Positions 59,562 through 64,000 of a stretch of 64,000 bases of DNA are shown in pieces. This stretch comes from Dermatophagoides farinae (taxonomy: Eukaryota > Arthropoda > Arachnida > Sarcoptiformes > Pyroglyphidae). Position numbers and translations under genes: made by a program. Each line of letters begins with the position of its first letter. Positions within the stretch are counted from its first letter, which is position 1. The notes under the pieces were generated by a model. The model was not told where the DNA came from and ran no database searches. It was given only the letters and a program-made list of their open reading frames with translations. The stretch is taken from the NCBI RefSeq assembly GCF_024713945.1, contig NC_134679.1, positions 6,515,001-6,579,000 of the forward strand. Direction: 5' to 3'.

Positions 59562-60773
59562 ATGTCGACAACGAAAAAGGCGAATCCGACAATGCCGGAT
59601 GATCTTTCCAATGTAGAATTTGAAACCAGTGAAGATATCGAAGTGATTTCGAGTTTTGATTCAATGAATCTGAATGAAGATTTATTGCGTGGAATTTATG
59701 CATACGGTTTTGAGAAACCATCAGCAATCCAACAACGTGCTATTCGACCGATAATCAAAGGCCGTGATGTGATTGCACAGGCACAGTCTGGTACTGGTAA
59801 AACGGCTACATTCAGTATTGGTGTACTGCAATCGATTGACATACAAACACGTGAAACGCAAGCATTAATTCTCAGTCCAACACGAGAGCTTGCATTGCAA
59901 ATTCAGAAAGTTATTCTGGCGTTGGGTGAATTCATGAATGTACAATGTCATGCTTGTATCGGTGGACGAACTTTGGGTGAAGATATTCGAAAATTGGATT
60001 ACGGCCAACATGTTGTTGCAGGAACACCGGGTCGAGTGTTTGATATGATTCGACGACGTAATCTTCGAACTAGATCAATCAAATTATTGGTATTGGACGA
60101 AGCTGACGAAATGCTCAACAAAGGATTCAAAGAACAAATCTATGATGTATATCGTTTTCTTCCGCCATACACACAGGTTGTATTACTATCGGCTACATTG
60201 CCACATGAAATCCTTGAAATTACATCGAAATTTATGACCGATCCGATTCGTATCCTGGTCAAACGTGATGAATTAACGTTGGAAGGTATAAAACAATTTT
60301 TCGTTGCAGTCGAACATGAAGAATGGAAATTCGATACATTATGCGATCTATATGATACGTTGACCATAACACAGGCAGTCATTTTTTGTAACACTAAACG
60401 TAAGGTCGATTGGTTGACCGAAAAGATGAAGGAAGCAAATTTTACCGTATCATCTATGCATGGTGATATGCCACAAAAAGAACGTGATTCAATTATGAAA
60501 GAATTTCGTCAAGGCAAAAGTCGTGTATTGATAACCACTGATGTATGGGCACGAGGTATCGATGTACAACAAGTATCATTAGTAATCAATTATGATTTGC
60601 CAAATAATCGTGAATTATACATTCATCGTATTGGTCGATCTGGTCGTTTCGGACGAAAAGGTGTGGCCATCAATTTTGTCAAATCAGATGATATCCGTAT
60701 TTTACGTGATATTGAACAATATTATTCCACACAAATCGATGAAATGCCAATGAATGTAGCGGATTTAATTTGA
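59562..60773 (+). CDS. EIF4A3: Eukaryotic initiation factor 4A-III (exon junction complex helicase)
   Basis: DEAD-box RNA helicase at the core of the exon junction complex with MAGOH, Y14 and MLN51. Single exon of 403 residues (human 411). Start at 59562 ([14 protein letters not shown]). All helicase motifs are intact: Q motif [12 protein letters not shown], motif I AQSGTGKT, Ia PTRELA, TPGR, II DEAD, III SAT, then [10 protein letters not shown] (V) and [13 protein letters not shown] (VI). The TTDVWARG form and the C-terminus [10 protein letters not shown] are specific to eIF4A3 rather than eIF4A1/2. The frame is open upstream to an ATG at 59409, so a 51-residue N-terminal extension is possible but would be unusual. 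An AATAAA lies near 60921. The leader and first codons were copied upstream into a chimeric gene. Confidence 0.97.
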   Translation: MSTTKKANPTMPDDLSNVEFETSEDIEVISSFDSMNLNEDLLRGIYAYGFEKPSAIQQRAIRPIIKGRDVIAQAQSGTGKTATFSIGVLQSIDIQTRETQALILSPTRELALQIQKVILALGEFMNVQCHACIGGRTLGEDIRKLDYGQHVVAGTPGRVFDMIRRRNLRTRSIKLLVLDEADEMLNKGFKEQIYDVYRFLPPYTQVVLLSATLPHEILEITSKFMTDPIRILVKRDELTLEGIKQFFVAVEHEEWKFDTLCDLYDTLTITQAVIFCNTKRKVDWLTEKMKEANFTVSSMHGDMPQKERDSIMKEFRQGKSRVLITTDVWARGIDVQQVSLVINYDLPNNRELYIHRIGRSGRFGRKGVAINFVKSDDIRILRDIEQYYSTQIDEMPMNVADLI

Positions 60774-61279
60774 ATATATATAAACAAACAATCAAACAAT
60801 AATAATGATCCATTATTATATATTATAATTTCAATATTTTTTTTTGTTTCATTTCATTTCATTAATTTTCATCATTAATAATTGAAAATCATTTTTTTCC
60901 AAAAAATTTTTACAAATTAAAATAAACGATTTTTTTTGTTTGCTTGTCTAATTTTAACCCTATAGAAAGGTAATCATATCGATATTGCGGTAAAGGGAAC
61001 CTACATAAATTTTACGTAGTTGATATTTGTAACTTATTTCGGCTATAAAAATTAGTTATTATCTGATTAATTTCCATTAATAATTTCATTATCATCTTTC
61101 ATCAGTTATCATTATTTTAAGACACATAATACACAAAAATCATAATAATCAACGAATTACTGGTATTGAAAGAGAAAGAGTACGATTACAGCCTAAATGT
61201 TACGTCCTTTATGAATACAGTTATGAATACAGTTACTCAAACCGCGCTTTTTACAAAACAGTGCGCAAAATAATACACG

Positions 61280-61310
<31 letters not shown>

Positions 61311-61779
61311 GATTCCAAGACACTTACGAGAAAACCACTGAACACGCAACATTTTTTACTTTGATAATTAAAATTCATTTTCCAATTTCAAATTCATCTC
61401 GAATACATTTTCAACATCAATATCCTGTCCAACGATATAAATTTTTCCCTTTTTAGGATGGCTAATAAACGAACAAATTCAGAGGTTTGTACTCATGACT
61501 TGTGTGATGATGATGATGATGAAAATTAGTGATTTCATCATCGATCAATTTTTTTTCCAAACGTTCTCCATTTGAATACATAAAAACTAAACATAATTAT
61601 ATTCATTTTACACATCTTTGTCAATCCATTCATTATCATTTAGGTCTTTTTTCTAATCTTTCTTTTAAATCATGTATTTTATTGATCCCCTGGTACAAAA
61701 GTCTCCGGACTTGGTACTTTATTTTTGCAAATAAATTATTATTATTATCGATAAATTTTTCATGGTTGTTGTAATTAGT
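60774..61779. other. EIF4A3 3' flank and intergenic sequence
   Basis: Holds the EIF4A3 3' UTR and an AC microsatellite at 61285-61310. A minus-strand frame at about 61377-61466, after a possible TATTAG acceptor, reads HPKKGKIYIVGQDIDVENV and ends in a stop; it could be a small terminal exon or fossil fragment, but there is no partner exon. A 61-codon minus frame at 61636-61821 overlaps the left end of the second element. Confidence 0.4.
61285..61310. repeat. AC dinucleotide microsatellite
   Basis: Uninterrupted AC repeat of about 13 units downstream of EIF4A3. Confidence 0.9.
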
Positions 61780-62544
61780 CAGGGCCGGCCCGGAAAATCG
61801 CGAGGCCTTGTGCAAAGTCAACTTGAAAAACGCGAGGCCTTAAAAAAATTAAGGAATTTTCAAAAAATGATTGCTTAAAAAAAATTTGAAGCGTTAAAAA
61901 TCTTGATTGTTAATTTGAAGCGCGCTAAAAAACAACTGGCAAAAAACTGCGATCGTTCATAAAGTCTGTGCAGCAATTTATGACCGAAAAAATTTCCAAA
62001 AGCTTGTATCAATCAATTTAAATTTTTTCTAATGATCATCAAATCATCAACGTCATTCGAATCAGTAATGTCACCTCGACTCTATTTTGGTTATTTTAGA
62101 TTTTATTTGGACTTTCTATAAATTGATTATAAAATGCGTTGAAAATTTCAGATTCATGAAATTAATAACATTACCAATCATTCAATCCAAGTAAAACTAT
62201 TGCCATGATCGTTCAACAAAGGAAATTGTTTTAAGAATTTTTCAATCTCTATTCTGAAGTGCATTAAGATTTTTGTGTCATTTTTGATTCTAAATCACTA
62301 TAACCAACCAACCAACCGCAACCAACGGCCAACCTGCGGCTCTTTAAAAGATTATTTGTGGCTCTCGATAAATGTATTTGAGATGGTGGAAAATTTGAGC
62401 CTCACACATGTGTGACGCTTGGTCGTGAATGGGTTAAATACGTATACGTACATTTAATCTTTTTATTTCATTTAAATCAAAAATACATACACACATATTT
62501 CACCAGTGCATAGCAAAAGAGTTGTTCTTTCAAAGATTTACTAG

Positions 62545-63021
62545 AATCGAGAAAATGACAAATGTCCAAACTAACACGACCAGTTCAGAATCGAGAAAAT
62601 GGCAAATCCAACCTAACACGACCAGTTCAGAATTGGTTGACAATGCTTTATTGATTACTTTCCCAATTCTGAACAGGTCGTGTTAGGTTGGACATGTTAT
62701 TTTCTCGATTCTGAACTGGTCGTGTTAGTTTGGACATTTGTCATTTTCTCGATTCTCAACAGGTCGTGTTAGTTGGGACATTTGTCATTTTCTTGATTCT
62801 GAACTGGTCGTGTTAGTTTGGACATTTGTCATTTTCTCGATTCTGAACTGGTCGTGTTAGTTTGGACTTGTTATTTTCTCGATTCTGAACTGGTCGTGTT
62901 AGTTTGGACTTGTTATTTTCTTGATTCTGAACTGGTCGTGTTAGTTTGGACTTGTTATTTTCTCGATTCTGAACTGGTCGTGTTAGTTTGGACTTGTTAT
63001 TTTCTCGATTTTGAACTGGTC
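62545..63021. repeat. Inverted minisatellite arms of the second element
   Basis: A short left arm with plus-orientation units (to about 62632), a ~30-bp spacer, then a longer reversed arm (62663-63021) with units such as GAACTGGTCGTGTTAG and TTTGGACTTGTTATTTTC. Same unit and same head-to-head arrangement as in the first element, but much shorter. Confidence 0.85.
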
Positions 63022-63211
63022 ATTTCATTTATCTTTCTTTGGCTTTCAGCTTTAAAAGGATCATCATCCTTTGGATATTTTTGCTTCGCCAACGAATAAT
63101 CTTTTTCTAAGATTTCCAGTATTTCTTCTGAAAGTTGTTTTATATATTCCAATTGTTTGAATATTGATTCATCAGTTATCATTACAGAATCAACTGTACT
63201 TCTTTTTTCTG
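63022..63211 (-). pseudogene. Orphan coding fragment inside the second element
   Basis: The minus strand has an open stretch reading PEKRSTVDSVMITDE, then IFKQLEYIKQLSEEILEILE and KDYSLAKQKYPKDDDPFK. It has good charged-helix character and no low complexity, then runs into the minisatellite. It looks like a piece of a host or transposon gene captured or cut by the element. No start, partner exon or recognisable family. Confidence 0.35.
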
Positions 63212-63715
63212 GAATCGCTTATGATGTTGATTGTTGGAAATTTGTCGACACAACATTTTTTTCATTTAATTGTTTCTCCAATTTAAATAATCAATCAATC
63301 AGTCAATTTTTTGATTTGTGATTTTAGAATTTTAGACAAGAATTTAAATTATGAGGCGACTGGTGAACAAACGGGATTGTGCATACCCTATTCGTCACCA
63401 AATTTTTGGGATAAATGATCCATGATCCATTGAAAATCGGTTTAATTTGGAATTATTGATAAATCCATCTTAAAGAAGTCAGGCAATGCATTCATTATTC
63501 ATTTTCCTTTGATGATTTATCACTTACTAGGTTAGATATTTAGCCATCGACATTGTTTGTTTATTTATTTTTCCTATATTGGTTCCACTACAAACAATTC
63601 GCACAACTATTAATAGATATTTGACTAGATGAAGTACATGTTTTTGATTCAGGATTACCATAATATTCAAATGTATCAAAACAAAAAACATTTTCATTTT
63701 ATTAAATCATCCAAA

Positions 63716-63900
63716 ATTCGGAACCGCGAGGCTTTTGGAACCGCGAGGCTCTTAGTACTACGAGGCTCTTGGAACTGCGAGGCTCTTAGTACTACGAGGC
63801 TCTTGGAACTGCGAGGCTTTTGGGACTGCGAGCTGTTTCCGGAACCGCGCTGCCTCCGGCAGCGCGAGGCCTTCAGTAGCGCGAGGCCTTGTGCGGTGCA
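63716..63900. repeat. GCGAGGC-rich short tandem repeat
   Basis: About eight imperfect units of roughly 19-20 bp built on GAACCGCGAGGCTCTT, TAGTACTACGAGGC and similar, turning into GGCAGCGCGAGGCC at the right end. Much more GC-rich than its surroundings; it forms the subterminal region of the second element. Confidence 0.85.
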
Positions 63901-64000
63901 CAGTCTGCACAGGCGCCTGGGCCGGCCCTGAGAACAGTTATGATCGAATGAATCCACATCGATTAATAAAATCTCAGGATGTCATTGAATTGTTTATTTT

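Larger units (their letters stand above)
61780..63930. mobile_element. Second hAT-like element carrying the same minisatellite
   Basis: Bounded by CAGGGCCGGCCC on the left and GGGCCGGCCCTG on the right, 12-bp perfect inverted ends of a form common in hAT elements. Unlike the first element, the flanking 8-mers (TAATTAGT and AGAACAGT) do not match, so insertion as one unit is not proven; it may be composite or have lost its duplication. GCGAGGCCTTGTGC lies just inside both ends. The interior has minisatellite units in both orientations (about 62545-62632 and 62663-63021). A block at about 63563-63708 is roughly 95% identical to 54416-54566 of the first element. No intact transposase is seen. 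A region at 62330-62400 (GCCAACCTGCGGCTCTTT) may be part of another old insertion. Confidence 0.65.

Overview
The window looks like nuclear DNA of a small-genome arthropod, most likely an astigmatid (dust-mite type) mite. It is very AT-rich and full of short ATG/GAT, AC/GT, A and T tracts. Its genes are compact, with GT-AG introns often only 46-105 bp long. Products include a chitin-binding cuticle protein, an arthropod-type secreted cysteine protein and standard animal housekeeping genes. The species call is inference; no search was run.

Layout. 2.5-5.3 kb (-): three tandem paralogues of an unrecognised membrane protein family with a fixed seven-cysteine module. 5.9-8.0 kb (+): acid sphingomyelinase. 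8.9-13.4 kb (-): EEIG1/FAM102-like gene. 13.4-20.6 kb: long repeat-rich stretch, probably partly the 5' transcribed region of the EEIG1-like gene. 20.6-31.1 kb: dense housekeeping block with TM2D1 (-), COX7C (+), XPA (+), C6orf136-like (-), NDUFB11 (+) and THADA (-). 32.0-35.3 kb (+): flower calcium channel. 37.1-38.8 kb (+): glycine-rich cuticle protein. 39.5-39.8 kb (-): ZNF706. 41.8-43.3 kb (+): PCYT2. 43.6-44.5 and 50.0-50.9 kb (-): two secreted cysteine-containing proteins. 47.4-48.2 kb (-): SNAP-25.

51-64 kb is a young rearranged region. A 3.3-kb non-autonomous hAT element (15-bp terminal repeats, perfect 8-bp target duplication) is filled with a ~42-bp minisatellite in two inverted arms. 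It sits in the upstream region of the first of four copies of an unrecognised gene, here called gene X. The fourth copy lies just upstream of EIF4A3. A ~747-bp duplication carried the 5' leader and first codons of EIF4A3 upstream and fused them to a gene X C-terminal domain, giving a chimeric gene at 55.5-56.0 kb. A second element with different ends but the same minisatellite and a shared subterminal block fills 61.8-63.9 kb.

Five places in three otherwise intact host genes (acid sphingomyelinase, THADA three times, flower) need the same +1 change of frame. This looks more like residual single-base insertions in the assembly than decay.
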